Source: Methanosphaera sp. ISO3-F5 (GTDB lineage: Archaea > Methanobacteriota > Methanobacteria > Methanobacteriales > Methanobacteriaceae). From it: a DNA stretch of 64,000 bases. Positions 1 through 9,202 of this stretch are shown here, piece by piece. The stretch covers positions 1 to 64,000 of the forward strand of contig NZ_CP118754.2 in NCBI RefSeq assembly GCF_034480035.2, in the 5' to 3' direction. Numbering within the stretch: the stretch's first letter is position 1; each line of letters opens with the position of its first letter. A model generated the notes under the pieces. The model did no database searches and was not told the DNA's origin. It saw only the letters and a program-made list of their open reading frames with translations. Both the position numbers and the translations under genes were made by a program.

Positions 1-1953
1 ATGATAGACATAGACTATGAAAGAATAGATAAAATACTAAACAAATATTATAAAAAAGAATTAGTCTCAAAAGATGAAACAATAAACCTAGACTACACCC
101 TAATAGACACCTACTATCCAGAACTAACAGAAAACCTCGAAGACAACTATAAAATGATAATAAAAACATTACAACGATACCTAAAAAAGATCAGAATACA
201 ACACACAGACACAACAATAAAATTCATCAACGTAAAACACAAAATCAAACTAGAACACATCCACCAACGATACAATAACAAATGGATAAGCTTCGAAGGC
301 ATAGTAAAAAAAAGAAGCATAGTATACAACCAGATAACACGAGCACACTGGACATGCACATACTGCGGAGTAGACAACATATACCCAGTAGAAGACGATG
401 AAAAACTAAAAATGCCCAAAGAAAACTGTAAAAACTGTGGAAGAAGAAAAGGATACACATTAAACAAACAAGACAGCCAATACGAGGACAAACAACTATT
501 CATACTAGAAGAAGACCAGAACAACACAGACACAATATTCCAGCCAACACAAGTAAGATGCTACCTCAAAGATGAAATGATAAACAGCATAAAACCAGGA
601 GACAAAATAACAGTAAACGGCATAGTAAAACTAGAAAACAACAATGACAACAATCACTTCAACGAATACGTAACAATAACAGCAATAGAAAAAAGCGATA
701 AAAACTATGAAGACCTAAACATAACAGAACAAGAAAAAAAGCAGATAAAAAAACTAGCAAAACAATCAGACATATACACCAGGATAACAAGCAGCATAAT
801 ACCAAGCATGTACGGATACAAACAACTCAAACTAGCACTAGCACTACACCTCTTCAGCAGCCCCAACCACCAAACACACGATGGCAGCTACAAAAGAGGA
901 GACATACACATACTACTAATAGGAGACCCCAGCGTCGGAAAAAGTCAGATACTAAAATATGTTAGCAAAATATCACCACACGGAATATACACTAGCGGAA
1001 AAGGAAGTAGTGGAGCAGGACTAACAGCAACCACAGTAAAAGACGAACAAGGAAACTGGAGCCTAGAAGCAGGAGCAATGGTACTGGCAAACCAGGGAAA
1101 CATCTGCATCGACGAATTCGATAAAATGAAAGAAGACGACCGCAGCGCAATACACGAAGCACTAGAACAACAAACAATAAGCATATCCAAGGCAGGAATA
1201 AACACAACACTAAACAGCAGGTGCAGCGTACTCGCCGCAGCCAACCCCAAGTATGGAAGATTTGACACCTACAAAAACCTCACAGAACAACTAAACCTAA
1301 GCCCACCCATCCTCTCAAGATTCGACCTAATATTCATACTAATCGACAACATAAACCATGAAACAGACGAACAAATAGCCATGAAAATACTAAACACACA
1401 AGAAAACCCAGATATAACAGAACAAATACCAGCAGACCTCCTAAAAAAGTATATTAGCCTGGCAAGAACAATAAACCCAGAACTAGACGAAGAAGTGAAG
1501 AAACATATAGCAGAATTCTTCTGTAAAACAAGACAACTAGCACAAGAAAACAATCATCCCATACCAATAACCACAAGACAACTAGAAGCAATAATAAGAT
1601 TAAGCAAGGCATCAGCACGTATAAGGCTCTCAGACAAAGTAACAGTCAAAGATGCACAAAGAGCAATGAAACTACAAGAATACTGTATGAAACACATAGG
1701 ATTCGACTCAGAAACCAGCACACTAGAAGCAGATAAAATAATGGGAAACACCACCATGAACGATCGTCGAGAACTAAACACGATACAGGAACAAATACGA
1801 CAATTATCCCTGGACTGGGGAGAAATACCCGAACACATACTGTATAACCATCTTAAACTAAACGGTCATTCAATAGAAAAAATCAGGAAAACACTAGAAA
1901 ACCAGAACATATACCATAACACAACCAACAACACATACACGGTGAAAACATGA
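1..1953 (+). CDS. mcm: Replicative DNA helicase MCM
   Basis: Minichromosome maintenance helicase, the hexameric ATP-driven 3'-5' helicase that unwinds DNA at archaeal replication forks. The 650-aa frame has the family order: N-terminal domain with a four-cysteine zinc site (C119, C122, C143, C146), OB-fold region, then the AAA+ core with Walker A GDPSVGKS (308-315), Walker B ICIDEFDKM (D371, E372) and the arginine finger in LSRFD (R440). The C-terminal ~80 residues look like the usual winged helix. Length is normal for archaeal MCM. The ATG is the first base of the window, so an upstream in-frame start cannot be excluded. The downstream gene overlaps its stop by four bases (ATGA), implying co-transcription. 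No lesion is seen. Confidence 0.97.
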   Translation: MIDIDYERIDKILNKYYKKELVSKDETINLDYTLIDTYYPELTENLEDNYKMIIKTLQRYLKKIRIQHTDTTIKFINVKHKIKLEHIHQRYNNKWISFEGIVKKRSIVYNQITRAHWTCTYCGVDNIYPVEDDEKLKMPKENCKNCGRRKGYTLNKQDSQYEDKQLFILEEDQNNTDTIFQPTQVRCYLKDEMINSIKPGDKITVNGIVKLENNNDNNHFNEYVTITAIEKSDKNYEDLNITEQEKKQIKKLAKQSDIYTRITSSIIPSMYGYKQLKLALALHLFSSPNHQTHDGSYKRGDIHILLIGDPSVGKSQILKYVSKISPHGIYTSGKGSSGAGLTATTVKDEQGNWSLEAGAMVLANQGNICIDEFDKMKEDDRSAIHEALEQQTISISKAGINTTLNSRCSVLAAANPKYGRFDTYKNLTEQLNLSPPILSRFDLIFILIDNINHETDEQIAMKILNTQENPDITEQIPADLLKKYISLARTINPELDEEVKKHIAEFFCKTRQLAQENNHPIPITTRQLEAIIRLSKASARIRLSDKVTVKDAQRAMKLQEYCMKHIGFDSETSTLEADKIMGNTTMNDRRELNTIQEQIRQLSLDWGEIPEHILYNHLKLNGHSIEKIRKTLENQNIYHNTTNNTYTVKT

Positions 1954-2288
1954 ACTACAAGAAAATAGAAGAAACAGTAGAAATAGTTGACGTAACCACT
2001 GAAAAGGATTACCCCTACACCGGGTGGGAAGTAACACCAGAAGAGAAGTTCATAGAGGAAGTTAAGAAGGCAGGATACACGATTGATGACTTATACTATA
2101 TGGACCTGGACAGTGAAGGAGGCATACTTGTAGACTATGATCTAAATCCCCATGAAATTATATGGTGGGATAAAAAGGAGAAGGTTATGAAACTTAAAAT
2201 GAAATATCCTACCATAAGAAAATTTCTCTTAGCACTACGTGACCTGGGAATAAATTATGATAAAAGTTACTGGGAGAAAAAAATTTGA
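1950..2288 (+). CDS. Small hypothetical protein co-transcribed with mcm
   Basis: A 112-aa acidic/lysine-rich protein rich in Trp and Tyr (GWEVTPEEKFIEEVKKAGY, EIIWWDKKEK), without a signal peptide or membrane segment. I do not recognise the family. The ATG overlaps the mcm stop codon (ATGA), and a GGTGA ribosome-binding site sits in the last mcm codons, so translation is probably coupled. Its position suggests, without proving, a role linked to replication or simply a shared promoter. Confidence 0.75.
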   Translation: MNYKKIEETVEIVDVTTEKDYPYTGWEVTPEEKFIEEVKKAGYTIDDLYYMDLDSEGGILVDYDLNPHEIIWWDKKEKVMKLKMKYPTIRKFLLALRDLGINYDKSYWEKKI

Positions 2289-2424
2289 ACAATAAACTAA
2301 TCCGGGTGGGGTAAATAATATAATTATACATTGGTCAAGGATTCTCATGAAAGTACCTGTTTTTTCATGTATTCCTTTCTTATAATCTTTTTCCACACAA
2401 CTTTTTTTATAACATCCATGATTT

Positions 2425-2539
2425 GTGCCACGTGTTACTATCCGTGCCACATTTATCTTAATAATAACGTGCTACAAAAAACTACTGTGCTACATTAACA
2501 AACAATAAACTACTGTGCAACCAAACTACTCTGTGCCAC
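2425..2539. repeat. Cluster of GTGCTAC / GTGCCAC heptamers
   Basis: Within the gene-free stretch 2289-2612, GTGCCAC occurs at 2425, 2444 and 2533, GTGCTAC at 2469 and 2487, and a variant GTGCAAC at 2515, all in the same orientation at irregular 18-25 base spacing. The same heptamers recur in other intergenic gaps of the window. Nothing else is seen in this gap. Confidence 0.7.
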
Positions 2540-2612
2540 AAAAAAATTCAATAAAAAAAAATTATTCACATAAGATTAGAGACATAACATATTAAACATT
2601 CCATATCTTCCT

Positions 2613-2905
2613 TTATTTTTCATATAATAATACACTGCCTTCTCGTATTTTTTCTAAAAATTCCTTATTGTTTATTCCAGTTGAAACCAAATCTACTGAA
2701 CAATCAAATGCTTCTTCTAATTTGTTTATTAACGATGAATACTGTAGTAAACTTTTTACTTCGCCCTTATCAAAGAAAAAATCAATATCACTGTCTTCAT
2801 TAGCTTCACCTCTAGCATACGATCCAAAAAGACTTAAACTATTCACACAATACTCCTTTGCTATTGATACTGAGATCCTTTAATTTCATCAATTGTATAT
2901 ACCAT
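2613..2905 (-). pseudogene. Nucleotidyltransferase (MNT type), 5' frameshift
   Basis: Minimal nucleotidyltransferase of the kind paired with HEPN proteins. The catalytic signature is clear: LFGSYARGEANEDSDIDFFF, i.e. GS, then DxD. An uninterrupted frame runs only from 2846. The intact relative at 31161-31460 starts MVYSINQIKKIAVPIAKEYG, and the same N-terminus is visible here as MVYTIDEIK from an ATG at 2905 with a good GGTG ribosome-binding site, then ISVSIAKEYCV in the next frame. One base is missing near 2879. The gene is probably inactive, or uses a weak internal start. No HEPN partner lies next to it. Confidence 0.75.
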
Positions 2906-3038
2906 AATAACACCTTCACTACTTAATCATTCAATGTTTAAAATTAAAGAAATAATACACCCTATTCTTTTATAATGCAAAATATCTTATAAACATTAAT
3001 TCTAAATATCGTATATTACTATAGTATAGCATGCTTAG

Positions 3039-3407
3039 TTATACTAATTTTTTTGCTTCATCTATGTATATACGTGCTTCGTTGATTTTGTCTAAAGCTA
3101 TTTTACTTGTTATATTATCTATTGGCTCGTAATCAGATTGGTTTCTTAAAGGTTGTGTTTTTGTTAAATATTTGTAATATTTCATCTTTAAATAATCCTG
3201 TTTTCACATATTTTCGACCAAATTCTTTTATTATTCCATGATGTTTATTGGTGGTTATTCCTATTTTAATTAGTAATGCCTTTGAAGATAAAGCATAGCA
3301 TAATAAGATAAGGATAATGAATTCGCATAATCTCCAGAATCATATAATATTTTACTTGAAGTTAAATTTCTTTCTGCTTTGTTAAAAAATTCTTCTAGTT
3401 CATCCAA
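3039..3407 (-). pseudogene. HEPN-domain protein (UPF0332 type), two frameshifts
   Basis: Directly downstream of the nucleotidyltransferase at 3400-3705, conceptual translation from a TTG at 3407 (inside TTGGATGA, overlapping the upstream stop) gives DELEEFFNKAERNLTSSKIL..DYANSLSLSYYAMLYL. It then shifts frame to KALLIKIGITTNKHHGIIKEFG and shifts again to TKTQPLRNQSDYEPIDNITSKIALDKINEAR before the stop. These are the standard blocks of the HEPN/UPF0332 family that accompanies MNT nucleotidyltransferases. Two single-base lesions make it non-functional. The intact equivalent is at 55370-55759. Confidence 0.75.
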
Positions 3408-3705
3408 TAGTTACACCTTCTTTTAAAACATTTGTGAGAAAAGAAAAATTTTTTGTTTTTTCGAAATGTTCTACTGTCATTATCTGAGTTGAAATGTATT
3501 CATCATCATCAAATATTACTTTAACAACTTCATCCGCAATTTTATCTTCAAGATTATCATAATAATCCGTTATTATCAGAATATCGATATCAGAATCTTC
3601 TTTATCTTCTCCACGAGCAACAGATCCATATAGAATTATTTCTTTAATATATTCTGATTTTATAGCTTTAGCAAATTTTTCAGCTATTTTTTTTCTATTA
3701 TGCAT
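3400..3705 (-). CDS. MNT-type nucleotidyltransferase
   Basis: A 101-aa minimal nucleotidyltransferase. The signature ILYGSVARGEDKEDSDIDIL carries the GS motif and two of the catalytic Asp residues. In characterised MNT/HEPN pairs the nucleotidyltransferase acts as the antitoxin, some by adding AMP to the HEPN partner. The start ATG at 3705 has a GGTGTGAT ribosome-binding site three bases away. The HEPN partner immediately downstream is broken (3039-3407), so this looks like an antitoxin that has outlived its toxin. It is closely similar to the proteins at 54027-54332 and 55737-56042. Confidence 0.85.
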   Translation of the reverse strand: MHNRKKIAEKFAKAIKSEYIKEIILYGSVARGEDKEDSDIDILIITDYYDNLEDKIADEVVKVIFDDDEYISTQIMTVEHFEKTKNFSFLTNVLKEGVTIG

Positions 3706-4254
3706 ATTATCACACCAAATATATTTTTTGAATTAATTGTTCTCATTTCAGAATATTCATTTTTTTTCATATCTCAAAGATCTCTCATTATCTTATCTAT
3801 GAAGTTTAGAATACCTATAGATTAACATGTATTACATTTATTTACTTAGGGTTGTTTTAATCTCCTATGATATCCTTTCCTCCTTTTATTGAGGGAAGTT
3901 ATATCGTGATAGCATATGTTATATTTTTTTCTTAGTTTTTAGTTATTTTTTCTATTGTTGTCTGTTATATTACTTCTTGTCATGTTGTTGTATATGCTGG
4001 TTGATTGGATTTTTAAATCTTTTGTTTAAATCTATTTTTACTTTAATATTATGAGTCTTTGTTTCTATTATTAGGTCTATGTTGCATAACTTTTATCATT
4101 TTTGATTTTGTAATTGGTTATAATATTACTTTTTACTTTACTTAAATATTGATGTAATCATGGGAATTATATTTCTCGATACAATACGGAATATCTTATA
4201 ATGGTAACTTTTCTAAATAACCTTTTTTAACGTTTATTTCACAGTTTTAAGCAG
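3706..4254. other. AT-rich intergenic region
   Basis: About 550 bases with no convincing coding frame on either strand. Translations are broken by frequent stops and I recognise no remnant. The right end grades into the conserved promoter block at 4255. Confidence 0.5.
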
Positions 4255-4368
4255 GTAAGTAAGCACTTGCACTCGAAAACCTTTATATAAAAACCAATAC
4301 AAACTAATAAGTAGAGATGGGAAAGAAAAACACCCATCAGAAACATTATATTCTAGTGGTGAAGGATA
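4255..4368 (+). promoter_or_regulatory. Conserved promoter and leader hairpin, copy 1
   Basis: A block of about 114 bases that is nearly identical at 7030-7143. It contains GTAAGTAAGCACTTGCACTC, an archaeal box A (CTTTATATAA, 4281-4290) exactly 88 bases before the ATG, and a leader stem GATGGG/CCCATC (4316-4338, 11-base loop). It ends with GTGGTGAAGG, the ribosome-binding site. The leader hairpin is also kept at 15526-15548, where the upstream promoter part is not. Confidence 0.75.
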
Positions 4369-4836
4369 ATGAACCTAAAAAACATATTAATGATCGGATT
4401 AATCTTACTAGCTGCAGGCTCACTCATAACAGCAGTCAACGCAGCCAGTAATGTGAACATAAACGGTGAAAACCTAAACGTACTAGACGGATTTAATGCA
4501 TATGAAAGTGATGTAGACACAACACACATGGACGAAGACGGCCTGGACGTAGAAGACATAGACGGAACAAGAGTAGACAACAAAGTAACACGCGAATACA
4601 TAAACAGCAACGGTGACAAACTCGAACTAACAGTAGGAGTACTAAACAATGGCAAAGCATTACAAGCACTAAATGCTTACGGATACTCTAAAAAAGTAAT
4701 TAATGGTAAAGATGGTTACTTCAAAACTGAGATGGATGATGGCAGACAGCAATATAAATTCCAGTACATTAAAGATAGTAAATTAGTTAAAATTGAAGCA
4801 CCAAGTGAAGATAGTATTGGTAAAGTAATGACATAG
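4369..4836 (+). CDS. Small secreted protein, intact member of a three-copy family
   Basis: A 155-aa protein with a clear signal peptide (residues 1-25, MNLKNILMIGLILLAAG.., cleavage after AVNA). The mature part is acidic and has no membrane segment. It includes a conserved Asp-rich stretch (residues ~45-65, DTTHMDEDGLDVEDIDGTRV) and a basic C-terminal half ending DSIGKVMT. I do not recognise a named family. Two paralogues at 7144-7610 and 15578-16046 are nearly identical but each carries a single-base frameshift, so this is the only intact copy here. The Asp-rich stretch could bind cations, which is inference. Confidence 0.85.
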   Translation: MNLKNILMIGLILLAAGSLITAVNAASNVNINGENLNVLDGFNAYESDVDTTHMDEDGLDVEDIDGTRVDNKVTREYINSNGDKLELTVGVLNNGKALQALNAYGYSKKVINGKDGYFKTEMDDGRQQYKFQYIKDSKLVKIEAPSEDSIGKVMT

Positions 4837-5074
4837 GGGATATTTTCTCCCTTTTCCTTTCTATTTAATTAAAGTATGTGGTGTTATGATGTTGATAAGT
4901 GTGTTATCAGATTATTATAATTTATTTTAGATTTTATTCATATTTTTATTCTTATTTTTTTTGATAATTTTGTTTAAGAGGTTATTTTTAAGTATCTAAA
5001 CTGGTTTATTACAGTTTTTTCACTGTATTTTTTAGTTTTTATCTGTTTGTTGTGCATTCAGTATTCCATAATTA

Positions 5075-5125
5075 TTTTTTAGTCTGTTTTTTATTTTATG
5101 ATAAAAAAATATATACAGCCTAAAC
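5075..5125. repeat. AGTCTGTTT...ACAGCCT stem element, copy 1
   Basis: An AT-rich core flanked by AGTCTGTTTT and ATACAGCCTA. Related copies are at 32991-33040, 40921-40966 and 46103-46147. The rest of 4837-5276 shows no gene. Confidence 0.55.
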
Positions 5126-5276
5126 TATGTTAGTCTGTTTTGAGAGTTCCAATTTACTTATACTCCGGTGGAGTTATTTTGGGTTTAAGTTGGATAAATG
5201 AGTACACGGTAAATGTTTTATCTTGTTTCCAGTATCCCCCGGATTAAGCAGTAATATCAGTATCATTATTGGTTAA

Positions 5277-5359
5277 TATTTTGTAAAAGATAAAACTTGT
5301 ATAAATTATATTTTGTAAAAGATAAAATTAGTAAGAATTATATTTTGTAAAAGATAAAA
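5277..5359. repeat. Three direct repeats upstream of an ATPase gene
   Basis: The 19-mer TATTTTGTAAAAGATAAAA occurs at 5277, 5309 and 5341, exactly 32 bases apart, with AT-rich partly similar spacers. The last copy ends 38 bases before the ATPase start codon. The arrangement resembles an operator or iteron set rather than a CRISPR, because the spacers are too short and similar to each other. Confidence 0.7.
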
Positions 5360-5396
5360 AATATATTATGAAATATACAACGGTGGTGCTAATTAC

Positions 5397-6839
5397 ATGG
5401 ATGAACTAGAAATAAGAAATAGTATAATTAATAACATTAATAATTCCTACCCATTAATCAATAACAATTTAAAACATGATTACAAGTATTTAAAAGAAAG
5501 AACAATATATTTTGAATTAAAAGAATATATTGACAAATTCATAGATTCTTGTAACCCAAACAGATCATTTATTATTCCAGGAATTCGAGGAGTAGGAAAA
5601 ACAACACTACTATACCAATTATATAAATACTTATATGAAATAAAAAATATCCAAGAAAACAGAATATTATTTCTTGATCTAAACAGACTAAAACACAGAC
5701 CAGATTTTAATCTGCTTGACTATTTAGACGTATTTATCAAAGATATTAATGAAGAGCACTATTTAACATCAACACAACTTTTTGTTTTAATTGATGAAAC
5801 ACAATATGCTAAAAACTGGGATATAGCTGCTAAAACAATGTATGATGAAAATTCAAACGTGTTCATAGTATTCACAGGATCCAATGCATTAAATCTTGAA
5901 TCAACAGCGGACACACTACGACGATCAATAAAAAAACAAATGTATCCCTTAACTTTTTCTGAGTATACCGAGTTAAATTATAATATAAACATGCCCTATA
6001 AGTTTACAGACATAATCTATGATGTGTTGCAAACAGGGGATGTAGAAGAATTAGAAAAAATAGAAAAACAATTACATTTAAATGAATATAAAGTCTTAAA
6101 ACATAATATTAAAAAAGAATTCGAATACTATCTTGAATATGGTGATTTGCCAGTAACAATACTTAAAAACAAGATTGATAGCATACAGACAACACTCGAA
6201 GTATCTGATAAAATAGTAGAAACCGATATGGATCTAATATCATCAATAAAAAGTGAAACAAGATTAAAAGCTTACGAACTAATATCATTACTAGCAACAG
6301 AAAAACCCGGTGAAATAGCACTCAATAAAATAGCTAACAACATCCAAACTTCTACAAAAACAATAGAAAACCTACTTGAAATTCTAAGAAAAACAGAATT
6401 AATCTTTCCAATTGAAATATATGGTTCACCATCCAAAAAAAGCAGAACACCCACCAAATACTACTTCTTATCAACACAAAGTAAAGCAGCATTCTTTTTA
6501 AGTGAAGGTGATTTATCTAGGGACACAAGACAAAGTCTCGGAATATTGGCAGAAAACATGGTTGCATCAACATTACACAGAATTAAAGAAACAAAAAAGA
6601 ACAAAACCGGAGTATATTATGATGCCAGAAGAGGAGGAGTTGATTTTATAATAACAACTAAGAATGGAAATGTCGTGCCCATCGAAGTAGGCATAGGTAA
6701 AAAAAATAAGAAACAAATTATCCAAGCAATAAACTATTATAAATCAGAGTATGGCATAGTCATATCAAACAGAACAGATTTCATAACAAAAGAAGACAAC
6801 ATAATATTCATACCATTATCCACTTTCAGTCTAGCTTAA
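5397..6839 (+). CDS. AAA ATPase with C-terminal nuclease-like domain (DUF4143 type)
   Basis: A 480-aa P-loop ATPase of the archaeal AAA_14/DUF4143 type. Walker A is GIRGVGKTT (62-70), Walker B is LFVLIDETQ (D133, E134), and the sensor segment is FTGSNAL (159-165). The C-terminal region has GVDFIIT..VPIEVGIGKK (D416, E430, K435), the spacing of a PD-(D/E)xK-like fold common in this family. Its cellular role is not established. The start ATG has a GGTGGTG ribosome-binding site. The three 32-base direct repeats just upstream are a candidate self-regulatory site. The full length is intact, in contrast to the two broken ATPases at 31604-32785 and 49620-50334. Confidence 0.85.
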   Translation: MDELEIRNSIINNINNSYPLINNNLKHDYKYLKERTIYFELKEYIDKFIDSCNPNRSFIIPGIRGVGKTTLLYQLYKYLYEIKNIQENRILFLDLNRLKHRPDFNLLDYLDVFIKDINEEHYLTSTQLFVLIDETQYAKNWDIAAKTMYDENSNVFIVFTGSNALNLESTADTLRRSIKKQMYPLTFSEYTELNYNINMPYKFTDIIYDVLQTGDVEELEKIEKQLHLNEYKVLKHNIKKEFEYYLEYGDLPVTILKNKIDSIQTTLEVSDKIVETDMDLISSIKSETRLKAYELISLLATEKPGEIALNKIANNIQTSTKTIENLLEILRKTELIFPIEIYGSPSKKSRTPTKYYFLSTQSKAAFFLSEGDLSRDTRQSLGILAENMVASTLHRIKETKKNKTGVYYDARRGGVDFIITTKNGNVVPIEVGIGKKNKKQIIQAINYYKSEYGIVISNRTDFITKEDNIIFIPLSTFSLA

Positions 6840-7029
6840 AACTATTCCAAAAGCCAGTAAGGTATAATCACACACTAGAACATTTTTCATGCCCAAACTC
6901 ATAGAACATATCATCTTATATGAATAAAATTAACAAAAAGAACAACTGACATACCCCATTGATACAGACACTCATCAAACACGTTTCACCAAAAACTCTA
7001 TTATAATCATTATTTCACCATTTAACGAT

Positions 7030-7143
7030 GTAAGTAAGCACTTGCACTCGAAAACCTTTATATAAGAACCAAAACAAACTAATAAGTAGAGATGGGAAAG
7101 AAAAACACCCATCAGAAACATTATATTCTAGTGGTGAAGGATA
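7030..7143 (+). promoter_or_regulatory. Conserved promoter and leader hairpin, copy 2
   Basis: Nearly identical to 4255-4368. Box A (CTTTATATAA) is at 7056-7065, again exactly 88 bases before the ATG. The leader stem GATGGG/CCCATC is at 7091-7113, and the GTGGTGAAGG ribosome-binding site follows. The gene it serves is frameshifted. Confidence 0.75.
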
Positions 7144-7610
7144 ATGAACCTAAAAAACATATTAATGATCGGATTAATCTTACTAGCTGCAGGCTCACTC
7201 ATAACAGCAGTTAACGAGCCAGTAATGTGAACATAAACGGTGAAAACCTAAAAGTACTAGACGGATTTAATGCATATGAAAGTGATGTAGACACAACACA
7301 CATGGACGAAGACGGCCTAGACATAGAAGACATAGACGGAACAAGAGTAGACAACAAAGTAACAAGAGAATATATGAACAGTAACGGTGACAAACTCGAA
7401 CTAACAGTGGGAGTACTAAACAATGGCAAACCAGTACAAGCATTAAATGCTTACGGATACTCTAAAAAAGTAATTAATGGTAAAGATGATTACTTCAAAA
7501 CAGAAATGGATGACGGCAGACAACAATACAAATTCCAATACATAAAAGATGGAAAACTAGTAAAAATAGAAGCACCATCTGAAGACAGTATTGGTAAAGT
7601 AATGACATAA
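7144..7610 (+). pseudogene. Small secreted protein paralogue, one-base deletion
   Basis: Second copy of the 4369-4836 gene. The signal peptide is identical up to the cleavage region, but one C is missing at about 7216 (AACGAGCC instead of AACGCAGCC). The signal-peptide frame therefore ends at a TGA a few codons later. The mature-protein frame then continues intact to the same C-terminus (DSIGKVMT). Total length is 467 bases against 468 in the intact gene. Either a recent inactivation or a sequencing indel; the mature region shows few other changes. Confidence 0.8.
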
Positions 7611-7978
7611 AAAAAGTGGATCTGTTATTTTCCCATCCACATTTTCCTCCTATTTTTTCCATTTTTGACTTGGTAATGTTAATAAGTATATGATTTACTG
7701 ATTATTCTTATATTATTTTATTTCTTGAATTAAATATAATTTGTTCGAAACATGTCAAACTTTCATTTATTTTTGTGGTTGTGTTGTTTTGTTGTTGTTT
7801 TGTTGTGTGTGTTTTTGTTTTGGTTAAACATGTCAAAGTATGTCAAAGTATCGTTCATTTTTTTGATCCCAGATTAACTTTAACATAAAAACATAATCCT
7901 CAATGAAATTTTTTTTTGAAAACAAATTATTTTTAACACTCAATAATTAAATCATGCTAATTGATAAAGGTAATGAAT

Positions 7979-8450
7979 TCATATTTCTTTTATTAATTCA
8001 AAATAAACTTTCAAATTTATCTTATTTTTAATCATTATTTTATTTTTAACTAACGTATTCAAATCTCGAGCTGCGGTAGAATGAGAAACCTCAAATTTTT
8101 TCTCATAATCATCATAAGTAATTTTTTCATTTTTCACTTAAATCAATTAATAACTGTTTTTGTCGATTATTAAGTTTAATATTGTCTAAGATACTAGTTT
8201 TATGTTGGTTATTTCTATGTTTATTATTTGGATTACTATTTGTTGAATTGTATAATGTTACTTTGAAGAAGTTATTATTTTCTTCAAAAATAGGGGACGG
8301 TAAAGCATATTCTAACATTGAAGTTTTCATCCTAGAAATTCCTCTTCCTACATGTTCCATATATTCTGTTTTACTCAATATGTCCGCAATATTATAATGA
8401 TTAGAACCATCTTTTTTATTTTCTAATAAGGGGCCACTATCTGAGAATTA
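7979..8450 (-). pseudogene. Remnant of an ATP-binding/winged-helix transcriptional regulator (AlbA_2 type)
   Basis: Conceptual translation reads NIADILSKTEYMEHVGRGIS..MLEYALPSPIFEENNNFFKVTLYN, which matches the end of the HATPase_c_4 domain of the AlbA_2/RecG-like regulators (typically GxGIxRM...GLPxPxFxxxxxxFxVTL). After a frameshift near 8133 it continues as ITYDDYEKKFEVSHSTAARD, a winged helix, to a TGA at 7979. The N-terminal AlbA_2 domain is missing and stops lie upstream, so this is a decayed 3' fragment. The gap 7611-7978 holds nothing recognisable. Confidence 0.6.
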
Positions 8451-8584
8451 CCCTGTTTTTAAAATTTAGTAAAAAAAAACGGCCTCGCGCCGACAATTTA
8501 TAACATGGACCTACTCCTATATTTAATAGAAAACTATCCAAATGGTGTTTATAACTAGATTAGCCTACAGTACTATCAACAATT

Positions 8585-8953
8585 TCACCATTTACAATCT
8601 CCAACTTTCCATAACAAATACGTGGATTTTCTAATATCGAACACCTTTTTAGATAAATTAAAATAACAGTCCACCTTTTTATAGATCTTGTTTCTTTGAA
8701 TCTTACATTTGTGTACGGAGTCATCTTTTCTTTCTAATGTGATATGGATATCTTCTTCTTTCTTACTGAAATATAGTTTTTGTTTATTCTTTAGAAATGG
8801 ATGTAGTTCTGATGGTATTCTTATCTTATAATGCTCATAAACTTTGCCTGTTTGTTTATTGATGTATCTTGTCTTTGTTATTTTTATCTTGTAGGTTAAG
8901 ATAATGTTATGTTCGTATGTTATCTCTTTGTTAGCAATTTCTATACTTTGCAT
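8585..8953 (-). CDS. Small basic hypothetical protein
   Basis: A 122-aa lysine-rich soluble protein (central stretch YKIRIPSELHPFLKNKQKLY, then FSKKEEDIHITLER). There is no signal peptide, membrane segment or family I can name. The beta-rich pattern with IPSELHPFL could suggest a small DNA-binding fold, but that is only a guess. It stands alone between regulator debris and the ALP at 9203. Confidence 0.5.
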   Translation of the reverse strand: MQSIEIANKEITYEHNIILTYKIKITKTRYINKQTGKVYEHYKIRIPSELHPFLKNKQKLYFSKKEEDIHITLERKDDSVHKCKIQRNKIYKKVDCYFNLSKKVFDIRKSTYLLWKVGDCKW

Positions 8954-9202
8954 TTTACCCGTATACTCCCAATGTGTTGTTGTATAATGGTATGTTATAA
9001 GAAAGAAAGAGGGGGAAATGTATGATTAATGCATTATGTTATTTATGATGATTTATGTTTTTTTATTATGATTTTTTTTATTATTTTCATTTTTAATCTT
9101 TGATATGTTTATATTTAATCCATAATTTTAGATAAAGTTAAATACCCTCCTCCCACATATAGAGTATCATAATAGATTATAATTAATGGAAGATGGTCTG
9201 AT

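Noticed and set aside
5277-5359. Three regular repeats as a short CRISPR
   Set aside because: Spacers are only 13 bases and similar to one another, with no leader or cas genes; an operator is more likely.
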